Source of the DNA: JBQTKD01 sp052389435
GTDB taxonomy: Bacteria > Actinomycetota > Actinomycetes > Sporichthyales > Sporichthyaceae
DNA length: 16,974 nucleotides
Reading direction: 5' to 3'
Assembly: GCA_052389435.1 (NCBI GenBank)
Contig: JBQTIB010000105.1
Location: 1-16,974 of the forward strand
In this document: one piece after another, positions 1 through 5,610 of the stretch
How the letters are laid out: each line of letters opens with the position of its first letter
Numbering within the stretch: position 1 is the first letter of the stretch
The notes under the pieces: model-generated
Told to the model about the DNA's origin: nothing
Database searches by the model: none
The model's input: the letters and a program-made list of their open reading frames with translations, nothing else
Translations under genes and position numbers: made by a program

Positions 1-109
1 GCGACGCGAGCACCGCGCGCGTGTGGGGGAACTCGGCCGGGCGGCGCCGGACGATCCGGCCGGGCGCCGCGGGGTCGCGCGCGTCGGCGGCGGCGAAGCC
101 GGCGGCCAC
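1..109 (-). CDS. partial unknown protein, N-terminal fragment running off left edge
   Basis: On the minus strand a frame stays open from about 199 to the window edge. From the only in-frame start, a GTG at 109-107, it reads MAAGFAAADARDPAAPGRIV and on for 36 residues. Every codon after the start that I checked in this stretch ends in G or C, which is strong coding evidence in such DNA. The residue mix (A, D, R, P, F, H) looks like protein and not like the low-complexity Arg/Gly text of the opposite frames. No Shine-Dalgarno sequence precedes the GTG, so the start is unsure, and a G/C homopolymer region lies just upstream. The gene would be divergent from the secreted repeat protein at 295. 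I do not recognise a family from 36 residues. Confidence 0.42.
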   Translation of the reverse strand, partial: MAAGFAAADARDPAAPGRIVRRRPAEFPHTRAVLAS

Positions 110-117
110 CGCGGCGC

Positions 118-158
118 GGGGGGGGGCGGGCGGCCGGCCGCGCCCCCGCCCCCCCCCC
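118..158. repeat. G9 / C10 homopolymer tracts forming a GC hairpin
   Basis: A run of nine G (118-126) and a run of ten C (149-158) flank a short GC-only core containing GCCGGC. The two sides are nearly complementary, so a long GC stem can form. Such tracts are prone to slippage and to sequencing error. They lie just upstream of the partial minus-strand gene. Confidence 0.6.
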
Positions 159-210
159 GACTGTGCGGATACGTCGACAGAAGCACATCTGACGGGACAT
201 CAGAGTCTCT

Positions 211-240
211 TTGAGAAAACTTCCAGCGAATCCGTAACGT
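211..240 (+). promoter_or_regulatory. candidate promoter of the secreted repeat protein gene
   Basis: TTGAGA (211-216) and TAACGT (235-240) are separated by 18 bases and resemble -35 and TAnnnT -10 elements of the main actinobacterial sigma factor. The predicted transcript would start near 247, giving a leader of about 48 bases that contains the GGAGG ribosome binding site at 285-289. This is motif reading only. Confidence 0.35.
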
Positions 241-294
241 CCCGTTCTCTGCCGCCGATCTCCGCTCGTGCCGGTTCAATCCACGGAGGTTCCC

Positions 295-567
295 ATGAGA
301 TCCACCCGCTTGGTTGTGGCCGCGCTCGGCACGGGACTGCTGATGCTCGCCGGCACCGGAACGGCGGCCGCGGCCGAAACGCCGCCGCTGCCCGTGCCGC
401 TGCCCGCCCTTCCGCTGCCGATTCCGTCGGTCGCCACCGCGGACAGCCCGTTGCCGGGCCTGCCCGAACTTCCCCTTCCGGTTCCGGCTCTGCCGTCGAT
501 CGCCACCGCCGACAGCCCGCTGCCGGCGCTGCCGCAGCTTCCGCTGCCCGTTCCCGCTCTGCCGTAG
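295..567 (+). CDS. small secreted Pro/Leu-repeat protein
   Basis: This is a 90-residue protein. The ATG at 295 was chosen because GGAGG (285-289) lies five bases upstream. Residues 1-27 are a classical signal peptide: a charged start (MRSTR), a hydrophobic core and an AAA cleavage region before E28. The mature part is almost entirely Pro and Leu. It has a partial unit (about 29-44) followed by two tandem 23-residue units, S45-P67 and S68-P90, each beginning S(V/I)ATADSPLP and ending LPLPVPALP. The second unit ends at the stop codon. There is no membrane anchor after the signal, so export to the wall or medium is inferred. Similar short proline-rich secreted proteins occur in actinobacteria, but I know of no assigned function. 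It converges on the monooxygenase gene. Confidence 0.8.
   Translation: MRSTRLVVAALGTGLLMLAGTGTAAAAETPPLPVPLPALPLPIPSVATADSPLPGLPELPLPVPALPSIATADSPLPALPQLPLPVPALP
427..564 (+). repeat. two tandem 69-bp coding repeats
   Basis: Units 427-495 and 496-564 are adjacent, in frame, and identical at 57 of 69 bases and 20 of 23 residues. Most differences are synonymous third-position changes, so the amino-acid pattern appears to be under selection. Confidence 0.85.
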
Positions 568-647
568 TTCACGCCCGCCGCGAACTAGGGCTCCGCTGCC
601 CGCAGGCAGGTCCGGCCGCTACCGGAATGTCCTGCGAGGAGTATTTC

Positions 648-660
648 TGACGTACCGTCA
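648..660. promoter_or_regulatory. inverted repeat TGACG-N3-CGTCA
   Basis: TGACGTACCGTCA is a perfect 5-bp dyad with a 3-base spacer, and an imperfect TCAC...GTGA dyad overlaps its right end (658-670). The shape suits a dimeric repressor. It lies between two converging genes with no gene starting nearby, so its role is unclear. Confidence 0.3.
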
Positions 661-678
661 CGTGGGGTGACCGAGTAC

Positions 679-719
679 TCCCGCCGTCGGCGACCGACCG
701 GCACACGCCGGCGGCGGGA
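679..719. terminator. bidirectional terminator-like hairpin between convergent genes
   Basis: Bases 679-692 and 706-719 form a 14-bp GC-rich stem with one G-T wobble around a 13-base loop. There is no T-tract, as is common in actinobacteria. It sits between the stop of the repeat protein (567) and the stop of the monooxygenase (732), where it could end both transcripts. Confidence 0.6.
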
Positions 720-731
720 TCCCCCGTGCCC

Positions 732-2531
732 TCAGGGGTGGTGCACCTCGGGCAGTCCGTAGACGGGCGTCGCGATTCCCTCGGCCCGGGCCTTCAACTG
801 CAGGGCCAGGTAGAGGGAGTAGTGGCGCGACTGGTGCAGGTTCCCGCCGTGGAACCACAGCGCCTCCTGGGCGGTTGGCTTCCACATGTTGCGCTGTTCG
901 CCTTCCCACGGCCCCGGGTCCTTGGTCGTATCCGATCCCAGGCCCCAGACCTTGCCGACCTTCGCGGCCACCGCAGGCGAGATCAGTTCCGCGGCCCAGC
1001 CGTTCATCGGGCCGTACCCCGTCGCGAGCACCACCACGTCGGCGGGCAGACGGGTGCCGTCGGCGAGCACGACGGCGTCCTCGGCGAGTTCGACGACCTG
1101 CCCCTTGGCCAGCGCCACGTCGCCGTTCGCGACGAGTTCGGCGGCGCCCACGTCGATGTAGTAGCCCGAACCGCGGCGCAGGTACTTCATGAACAGCCCG
1201 GACTCGTCGTCGCCGAAGTCCAGGTCGAACCCGGCCTTCTCCAGCCGGGCGTAGTACTCGGCATCCTGCTCCCGAATCGCGTTGTAGGCGGGGATCTGAA
1301 ACTGGTGGAGGATCCGGTACGGGATCGACGCGAAGGTCATGTCGGCCTTCTCGGTGCTCATGCCGGCCTCGACGGCCTCCTCCGAGTACAGGCCGGCGAG
1401 GGTCGCCATGAGCGATTCCGATCGCACGATGTGCGTGGAGGAACGCTGCACCATCGTGACTTCGGCGCCCTTCTCCCACAGCGCGCCGCAGATGTCGAAG
1501 GCGGAGTTGTTGGAGCCGATCACGACGGCGCGCTTGCCCGCGTAGGCGTCGGGGCCGGGGTGGGCGCAGGAGTGGTGCAGGTCCCCGCGGAAGCTGTCCG
1601 CTCCGGGGATGGTCGGAATGTTCGGCCGGCCGGACATGCCGGTGGCCAGCACCAGTTGCTTGGGCCGCAGGGTCAGCGATTCGCCGTCGCGGGTGACCAT
1701 GACGGTCCACTCGCCGGCCGCTTCGTCGTACCGGGCGGACGTCGCGTGCGTCCGGGTCCAGTAGTTGAGCTCCATGATCTCGGTGTAGGCCTCGAGCCAG
1801 TCCGCGATCTTGTCCTTGGGCGCGAACACCGGCCAGTTGGCCGGGAACTTCAGGTAGGGCAGGTGGTCGTACCAGACCGGGTCGTGCAGGCACAGCGACG
1901 CGTACCGGTTGCGCCACTGGTCCCCGGGCCGGGACTGCGAGTCGATCACGATCGTCGGCACGTCGAGCTGGCGCAACCGGGCACCGAGCGCGATGCCGCC
2001 CTGACCGCCCCCGATCACCAGGACGTAGGGCTGCCGGCCGTAGCCGAGTTCGGCCCGCTCCTGCTCGCGCCGCTGCGCCCACGTGGCGCGGTCCCGAGAG
2101 ACCCCGTGCTCGGCGCCCTTGGGTCGCGTGGCGCCGAGGGCCTCCTCGTGGCCCTTGAGCTCGTCCAGCGACGTCAGCAGCGTGAACGCCCCGGCATCGG
2201 TGAGCCCTAGGTGACCGGTGCAGCGGCCAACGGCGGTTTCGAACGCGATCCAGGCGCTGACGACACCGTCGGCGGAGTCCGCGGGCGCCGTCGCCCGGAA
2301 GCCCGACGGCTTCGCCTGCCCCAGGCAGGAGCCGAGCATCTCGGCGACGCCGGCCCGGTTCTCCACCGTCACGATGTTCCACGTGAACGCCACGAGGTCG
2401 CGCCAGAAGCACTCCGGCGCGAACATCGCCGACGCCCCCTCGACGTCCCCGGCGGCCAAGGCCGATTCGAATTGGGCGAGCCAGTCGTCCACCCGTGCGG
2501 CGATCGCCGTGCTGTCGAGCGTCTGCGTCAT
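732..2531 (-). CDS. flavin-containing monooxygenase with N-terminal NTF2-like domain
   Basis: This is a 599-residue FAD/NAD(P)H-dependent monooxygenase that would oxygenate a small organic substrate (Baeyer-Villiger or heteroatom oxidation). Residues about 5-125 look like an NTF2/SnoaL-type cone domain. The flavoprotein part follows: FAD Rossmann motif GGGQGG (174-179), FMO-type signature FRGDLHH (314-320), second nucleotide-binding motif GSNNSA (339-344), and a late ATGY motif. The signature reads FxGxxxHxxxHP, with His where classical families have Tyr/Phe or Trp, so the exact reaction is open. A frame extends upstream to 2666, but the ATG at 2531 begins the recognisable domain and has GAGAGG a few bases upstream. 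The soluble sequence suggests a cytoplasmic enzyme. It is divergent from alkB and has no obvious operon partner. The substrate cannot be read from the sequence. Confidence 0.9.
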   Translation of the reverse strand: MTQTLDSTAIAARVDDWLAQFESALAAGDVEGASAMFAPECFWRDLVAFTWNIVTVENRAGVAEMLGSCLGQAKPSGFRATAPADSADGVVSAWIAFETAVGRCTGHLGLTDAGAFTLLTSLDELKGHEEALGATRPKGAEHGVSRDRATWAQRREQERAELGYGRQPYVLVIGGGQGGIALGARLRQLDVPTIVIDSQSRPGDQWRNRYASLCLHDPVWYDHLPYLKFPANWPVFAPKDKIADWLEAYTEIMELNYWTRTHATSARYDEAAGEWTVMVTRDGESLTLRPKQLVLATGMSGRPNIPTIPGADSFRGDLHHSCAHPGPDAYAGKRAVVIGSNNSAFDICGALWEKGAEVTMVQRSSTHIVRSESLMATLAGLYSEEAVEAGMSTEKADMTFASIPYRILHQFQIPAYNAIREQDAEYYARLEKAGFDLDFGDDESGLFMKYLRRGSGYYIDVGAAELVANGDVALAKGQVVELAEDAVVLADGTRLPADVVVLATGYGPMNGWAAELISPAVAAKVGKVWGLGSDTTKDPGPWEGEQRNMWKPTAQEALWFHGGNLHQSRHYSLYLALQLKARAEGIATPVYGLPEVHHP

Positions 2532-2701
2532 TGCGGAGCCTCTCGTCGGTCGCGCCAGCCCACACCCTCCGACCACCGCACCGCAAGAGACCCGGCCACC
2601 CCGCCGTGCCCCAACTCCGCCGATCGCGAGTAGAGCACCGAAAACAATCGTCGGAGGCGTGCTCAACTGCGCCAGCGCGGTAGTTCCGACACGCGCGTTA
2701 C

Positions 2702-2717
2702 TCGAAATTGTGTTCGA
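2702..2717. promoter_or_regulatory. LexA (SOS) box upstream of alkB
   Basis: TCGAAATTGTGTTCGA matches the actinobacterial LexA consensus TCGAAC-N4-GTTCGA at 11 of 12 fixed positions (A for C at position 6). The dyad extends one base further each side, giving a perfect ACTCGAA-N6-TTCGAGT at 2700-2719. It overlaps the predicted -35 and spacer of the alkB promoter, a position where bound LexA would block RNA polymerase. Confidence 0.78.
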
Positions 2718-2730
2718 GTGTTGCTAGCGT
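2702..2730 (+). promoter_or_regulatory. alkB promoter, predicted leaderless transcript
   Basis: A -10 element TAGCGT (2725-2730) lies 17 bases after a weak -35 TCGAAA (2702-2707) that is part of the LexA box. The expected start point, about 7 bases after the -10, falls on the A of the alkB ATG at 2737. No ribosome binding site precedes that ATG. Leaderless translation is common in actinobacteria. Confidence 0.6.
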
Positions 2731-2736
2731 GAATGC

Positions 2737-3450
2737 ATGAGTTCGACGTCGCCCTACGCGTACGTGCCTGGCCGCGGGCGGGTCTGGCGACCGGAAGGCC
2801 GGGCGGCGCAGGCCCCGAGCCCCGCGCTGCAGGGGTCGCTGTTGGACCTGGCGGACGAGCCCGCGTTCGGCCCGCTCGGCGCGAGCGTCGCGCGGCGGGC
2901 GCTGTCCGCCGGGGCGTGGGTAGACCATCGGCCGGGTTGGGTCACCGGCGCGGCGGCCCTGTTCGATCGACTGCGGGACGCGGCGGACTGGCAGGCCGAG
3001 CGGCGGCAGATGTACGACCGGGTCGTCGACGTGCCGCGGCTGAACTGCTACCTGCGGGCCGAAGACCTCTGGCCGGACCCGTTCCTGCGCGCCCTGCAGC
3101 AGCGCCTGAACGAGCACTACAGCCACCGGGATCCATTCGTCACCTGCGGCATGGCCTTCTACCGGGACGGCCGGGACTCCGTCGCCTGGCACGGGGACAC
3201 CTTCGGGCGCGGCAGCACCGAGGACGTGATGGTGGCGATCGTGTCGGTCGGCGAACCGCGGGCGTTTCTGCTGCGGCCTCGGACGGGGCACGCCCCCGCG
3301 GGGCCCACGATCCGGTACGACGTCGGCCACGGCGATCTGTTGGTGATGGGCGGCAGCGCGCAGCGGACCTGGGAGCACGCCGTACCCAAGAGCGCCCGAC
3401 CGGTCGGGCCGCGCATCAGCATCCAGTTCCGCCCCCGCGAAGTCGCGTGA
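2737..3450 (+). CDS. alkB: AlkB-family 2-oxoglutarate/Fe(II) dioxygenase (DNA dealkylation repair)
   Basis: This is a 237-residue protein predicted to remove alkyl lesions such as 1-methyladenine and 3-methylcytosine from DNA by oxidative demethylation. The Fe(II) facial triad is visible as H152-x-D154 (in SVAWHGD) and H214 (RTWEHAVPK). The 2-oxoglutarate/substrate arginines are R226 and R232 (RISIQFR), with the same six-residue spacing as in E. coli AlkB. MYDR (92-95) and the PRL at 100-102 fit the nucleotide-recognition lid region. The Asn two residues before the conserved Tyr in E. coli AlkB appears as Ala140 (A-F-Y142), which may be a trait of this actinobacterial branch. The ATG at 2737 was chosen over the out-of-frame ATG at 2733 because of the family match and the leaderless promoter. 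The LexA box implies SOS induction. Confidence 0.93.
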   Translation: MSSTSPYAYVPGRGRVWRPEGRAAQAPSPALQGSLLDLADEPAFGPLGASVARRALSAGAWVDHRPGWVTGAAALFDRLRDAADWQAERRQMYDRVVDVPRLNCYLRAEDLWPDPFLRALQQRLNEHYSHRDPFVTCGMAFYRDGRDSVAWHGDTFGRGSTEDVMVAIVSVGEPRAFLLRPRTGHAPAGPTIRYDVGHGDLLVMGGSAQRTWEHAVPKSARPVGPRISIQFRPREVA

Positions 3451-3466
3451 GCGCGGCGGCTCGTTG

Positions 3467-3482
3467 TCGAACTGGTGCTCGA
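3467..3482. promoter_or_regulatory. second LexA (SOS) box, upstream of the coiled-coil gene
   Basis: TCGAACTGGTGCTCGA matches TCGAAC-N4-GTTCGA at 11 of 12 fixed positions (C for T in the right half). It starts 17 bases after the alkB stop. A TAnnnT -10 candidate, TACGGT (3503-3508), follows 20 bases downstream, so LexA bound here would cover the -35 region. Confidence 0.7.
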
Positions 3483-3502
3483 ATTGTGTCGGTGGCGCCC
3501 TC

Positions 3503-3508
3503 TACGGT
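3503..3508 (+). promoter_or_regulatory. -10 candidate for the coiled-coil gene
   Basis: TACGGT fits the TAnnnT pattern; the -35 would overlap the right half of the LexA box (near 3479-3485). A start near 3515 would give a leader of about 55 bases ending in the strong AAGGAGGA site (3560-3567) before the ATG at 3571. Confidence 0.4.
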
Positions 3509-3570
3509 GCAGGCCCGGACACCGATGGCGCGTTGCGCCGGAATTGGGGACACTCGAACAAGGAGGACCC

Positions 3571-3864
3571 ATGAGCTTGGACGACCTGGAACGCCGCGTC
3601 GGCGCCCTTGAGGAACGGCTCGACGTCACCGAAGGCCTGCGCGCGTCGCAGGACCGCGATTTGGCGGCGCTGGAGCCACGCACCAAGGCGATGATGCGGT
3701 CGCTCCAGGCCATCTCGCTCACCGTGAGCGAGCACGGCACGATCCTGCGCGAGCACGGCGAGCGGCTGAATCGGATCGAATCGACACTCGTTCGGCACGG
3801 CGGGATGCACGAGGTCACGCACGAGAAACTGGACCTGATCGTGACGATGCTCGATCGGCTGTAG
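3571..3864 (+). CDS. small coiled-coil protein of unknown function, predicted SOS-regulated
   Basis: This is a 97-residue acidic/basic helical protein. The ATG at 3571 has a near-perfect AAGGAGGA site three bases upstream, so an upstream in-frame extension is rejected. Heptad spacing of Leu/Val/Ile runs through most of the chain: LDDLERRVGALEERL at 3-17, then an obvious 7-residue repeat EHGTILR-EHGERLN (54-67) and a C-terminal HEKLDLIVTMLDRL. There is no signal peptide, transmembrane helix, cysteine or catalytic motif, so a cytoplasmic oligomerising or adaptor protein is the simplest reading. Similar short coiled-coil proteins occur in actinobacteria without a function. Its own LexA box and its place behind alkB suggest a role in the DNA-damage response. 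It differs from known small SOS division inhibitors, which have a membrane segment. Confidence 0.8.
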   Translation: MSLDDLERRVGALEERLDVTEGLRASQDRDLAALEPRTKAMMRSLQAISLTVSEHGTILREHGERLNRIESTLVRHGGMHEVTHEKLDLIVTMLDRL

Positions 3865-3892
3865 GGGACCGATCGGAACTGAAACGGGCCAA

Positions 3893-5035
3893 TCAGTCGA
3901 AGCGGATGAGGCCGCGGACGTTGCGGCCCTCGCGCAGGTCGACGTAGCCCTCGTTGACCTCCTCGAGCTTGTAGGTCCGCGACACGAGCTCGTCCAGCTT
4001 GAGCCGGCCGTCGCGGTAGAGGCCGAGCAGGCGCGGGATTTCGACCCGGGCGTTCGCGTTGCCGAACAGGCAGCCGACGAGTTCCTTGCGCTGCATGGCC
4101 AGGTCGACGAGGTTCAGCCGCACGTCGCCGGAGGACTCGCCCACCGACGTGACGACCGCCCGGCCGGCCTTGCGAATGAGCGCCATGAGTTCGGCGATGT
4201 GCGCGCCGAGCGCCAGGTCGACGGTGAGGATCGCCTTGTGGGCCTTGGCGCCGCGGGTCAGTTCCTGCACCAACGGGAGCGCGTCGGCCATGGAGGCCAC
4301 GGCGTGGGTGGCACCCATGGTCAGGGCGAGTTCGCCCTTCCACGCCAGGGGGTCGACGGCCACGACGTGCCGGGCGCCCGCGAAAGCCGCGCCCTGCACC
4401 GCGGACAGTCCCACGCCGCCGAGGCCGACCACGACGACGGTCTCGCCGGGCGCTACCGCCGCGGCGTGCACGGCGGAGCCCCAGCCGGTGGTGACCCCGC
4501 AGCCGACGAGGGAGGCGACCTCCAGCGGCAGGTCGTCGTCGATCACGACGCAGCTGTCCTCGTGCACGACCGTGTACGGCGCGAAGGTGCCGAGCAGGCA
4601 CATCAGGCCGAGGTCGCGGCCGCGTGCGTGGTGGCGGCTGGTGCGGTCCGCGAGCTGTCGGCCGCCCTGTAGGTACATGCCGCGGTCGCACAGCTGCTGC
4701 CGGCCCTCGGCGCAGCTCGGGCAGCGCCCGCAGCTGGGCAGGAAGGACAGCGCCACGTGGTCGCCGACCTTCAGCGTGCTCACGCCGGGGCCGACTTCGA
4801 CCACCTCGCCGGCGCCTTCGTGCCCGCCGATCACCGGGTAGCGCTCCAGGCCCATGCGGGCCGCAGCCTCCGGTTCCGGGGCCAGATCGCCGGTGACGAG
4901 GTGTTCGTCGGACCGGCACATGCCACTGCTGGCGAGCTTGACGAGCACCTCGCCCGCACGTGGCGGGTCGAGCTCGATCTCCTCCACACTCCAGGGCGTG
5001 TGCGGTTCCCAGAGGATCGCGGCAGGCAGGCGCAT
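3893..5035 (-). CDS. NDMA-dependent alcohol dehydrogenase (Rxyl_3153-type, zinc MDR family)
   Basis: This is a 380-residue medium-chain alcohol dehydrogenase of the group with tightly bound NAD, assayed with the electron acceptor NDMA. It oxidises alcohols to aldehydes in the cytoplasm. Catalytic zinc ligands are C40 (SSGMCRSDEH), H72-E73 (GGHEGAG) and C179 (VGCGV). Structural zinc ligands are C102, C105, C108 and C116. The NAD Rossmann motif is GLGGVG (204-209). The family-typical stretches LGLMCLLGTF and LKLDELVSRTYKLEEVN are present. The start at 5035 matches the usual N-terminus (MRLPAAILWE, like MKTKAAVL). An ATG at 5044 is the alternative and would sit four bases after the stop of the upstream gene, so translational coupling is likely. 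The natural electron acceptor and alcohol are not evident. Only 28 bases separate its end from the converging coiled-coil gene. Confidence 0.92.
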   Translation of the reverse strand: MRLPAAILWEPHTPWSVEEIELDPPRAGEVLVKLASSGMCRSDEHLVTGDLAPEPEAAARMGLERYPVIGGHEGAGEVVEVGPGVSTLKVGDHVALSFLPSCGRCPSCAEGRQQLCDRGMYLQGGRQLADRTSRHHARGRDLGLMCLLGTFAPYTVVHEDSCVVIDDDLPLEVASLVGCGVTTGWGSAVHAAAVAPGETVVVVGLGGVGLSAVQGAAFAGARHVVAVDPLAWKGELALTMGATHAVASMADALPLVQELTRGAKAHKAILTVDLALGAHIAELMALIRKAGRAVVTSVGESSGDVRLNLVDLAMQRKELVGCLFGNANARVEIPRLLGLYRDGRLKLDELVSRTYKLEEVNEGYVDLREGRNVRGLIRFD

Positions 5036-5048
5036 GCCGCCCATCAAA

Positions 5049-5402
5049 TCAGGCGAGCGGCAGGCGCTCGAACTCAACCCAGCAGATGCCCGCGGCCTCG
5101 GCGGCGAGCACGTCCAGGATGACGTCGCCGGAACCCTCCCAGCCGGGCAGCAGAACGACGAGTTCGGCGGCCTCGAGGCAGGCGGCCTCGGTGCGGGGCG
5201 ACGCCGTCGGATCGAACTCGACGTCGTCGAACAGGTCGAGGTGGTTGGCCGGGTGGTTGGGCGAGAGCGGGTACAGCACCACGGCGCCCTCGCGCTCGAG
5301 GAGGTCCGCCGCGGCCAGCATCGCGTCGATGTGCGCTTCGCAGGTCAGCGGCCCGTTGAGCAGGACGCGGGTGCCGGCGAGCTGCAGAGTCGGTGTCGTC
5401 AT
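5049..5402 (-). CDS. DUF4406-like protein (nucleoside deoxyribosyltransferase-like fold)
   Basis: This is a 117-residue soluble protein. It has the layout of DUF4406/nucleoside 2-deoxyribosyltransferase-like proteins: an N-terminal strand ending in NGPLT (16-20), a helix and EGAVVLYPLSP (38-48), an Arg (R70) before a helix, then ELVVLLPGWEGSGDV (80-94) and a helix leading to a last strand. The LPGWExS segment is the most diagnostic part of the family. Here it reads SGDV in place of the more usual SxGA, so the match is good but not perfect. The function of these proteins is mostly unknown; a nucleotide or nucleoside ligand is inferred from the fold. It starts at the ATG at 5402 without a clear ribosome binding site. 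It is the first gene of a two-gene unit with the alcohol dehydrogenase. Confidence 0.7.
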   Translation of the reverse strand: MTTPTLQLAGTRVLLNGPLTCEAHIDAMLAAADLLEREGAVVLYPLSPNHPANHLDLFDDVEFDPTASPRTEAACLEAAELVVLLPGWEGSGDVILDVLAAEAAGICWVEFERLPLA

Positions 5403-5434
5403 GCCAGGAAGAGTGCGCCGATGACGGACACCGA

Positions 5435-5554
5435 CCAATGGTCCGATTGGCCGGGCGGGGTCATTCGTTCGGATGATCTCCCGAACGGTCTCAGCGTCCG
5501 ATGCCGCGGCACATGGACCGAATGGCCGAGCCGACAGTAGACCGTTGGCCGATG
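5435..5554. promoter_or_regulatory. divergent promoter region with clustered short repeats
   Basis: Between the divergent starts at 5402 and 5611 lie an inverted repeat CCAAT-N6-ATTGG (5435-5450), a perfect 7-bp inverted repeat CGTTCGG-N8-CCGAACG (5466-5487), and three related boxes: CCGATTGGCCGG (5443-5454), ACCGAATGGCCGAG (5517-5530) and ACCGTTGGCCGATG (5541-5554). Clustered, similar boxes between divergent genes suggest operator sites for one or two regulators. I could not place convincing -10/-35 pairs. Confidence 0.4.
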
Positions 5555-5610
5555 CGGGACAGGTCGGCCTTCGCGCGCAATGGAGACAACCTGTCTGCGG
5601 GAGAAAATTC

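Noticed and set aside
21..650. 209-residue plus-strand frame at the left end
   Set aside because: Runs through homopolymers, the promoter and the secreted repeat gene in another frame; composition is not protein-like.
658..2586. Long minus-strand frame overlapping the flavin monooxygenase, and a plus-strand frame 726-2210
   Set aside because: Arg/Gly/Ala-rich text without domains; the overlapping frame 732-2531 has clear FAD and NADPH motifs. Long open shadow frames are expected in very GC-rich DNA.
3554..3569. A third LexA-like half-site (TCGAAC) before the coiled-coil gene
   Set aside because: Only the left half is present; the right half is the ribosome binding site region and does not match.
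3159..4919. 586-residue minus-strand frame across alkB, the coiled-coil gene and the alcohol dehydrogenase
   Set aside because: Crosses three well-supported genes, has low-complexity Arg-rich composition and no motif.
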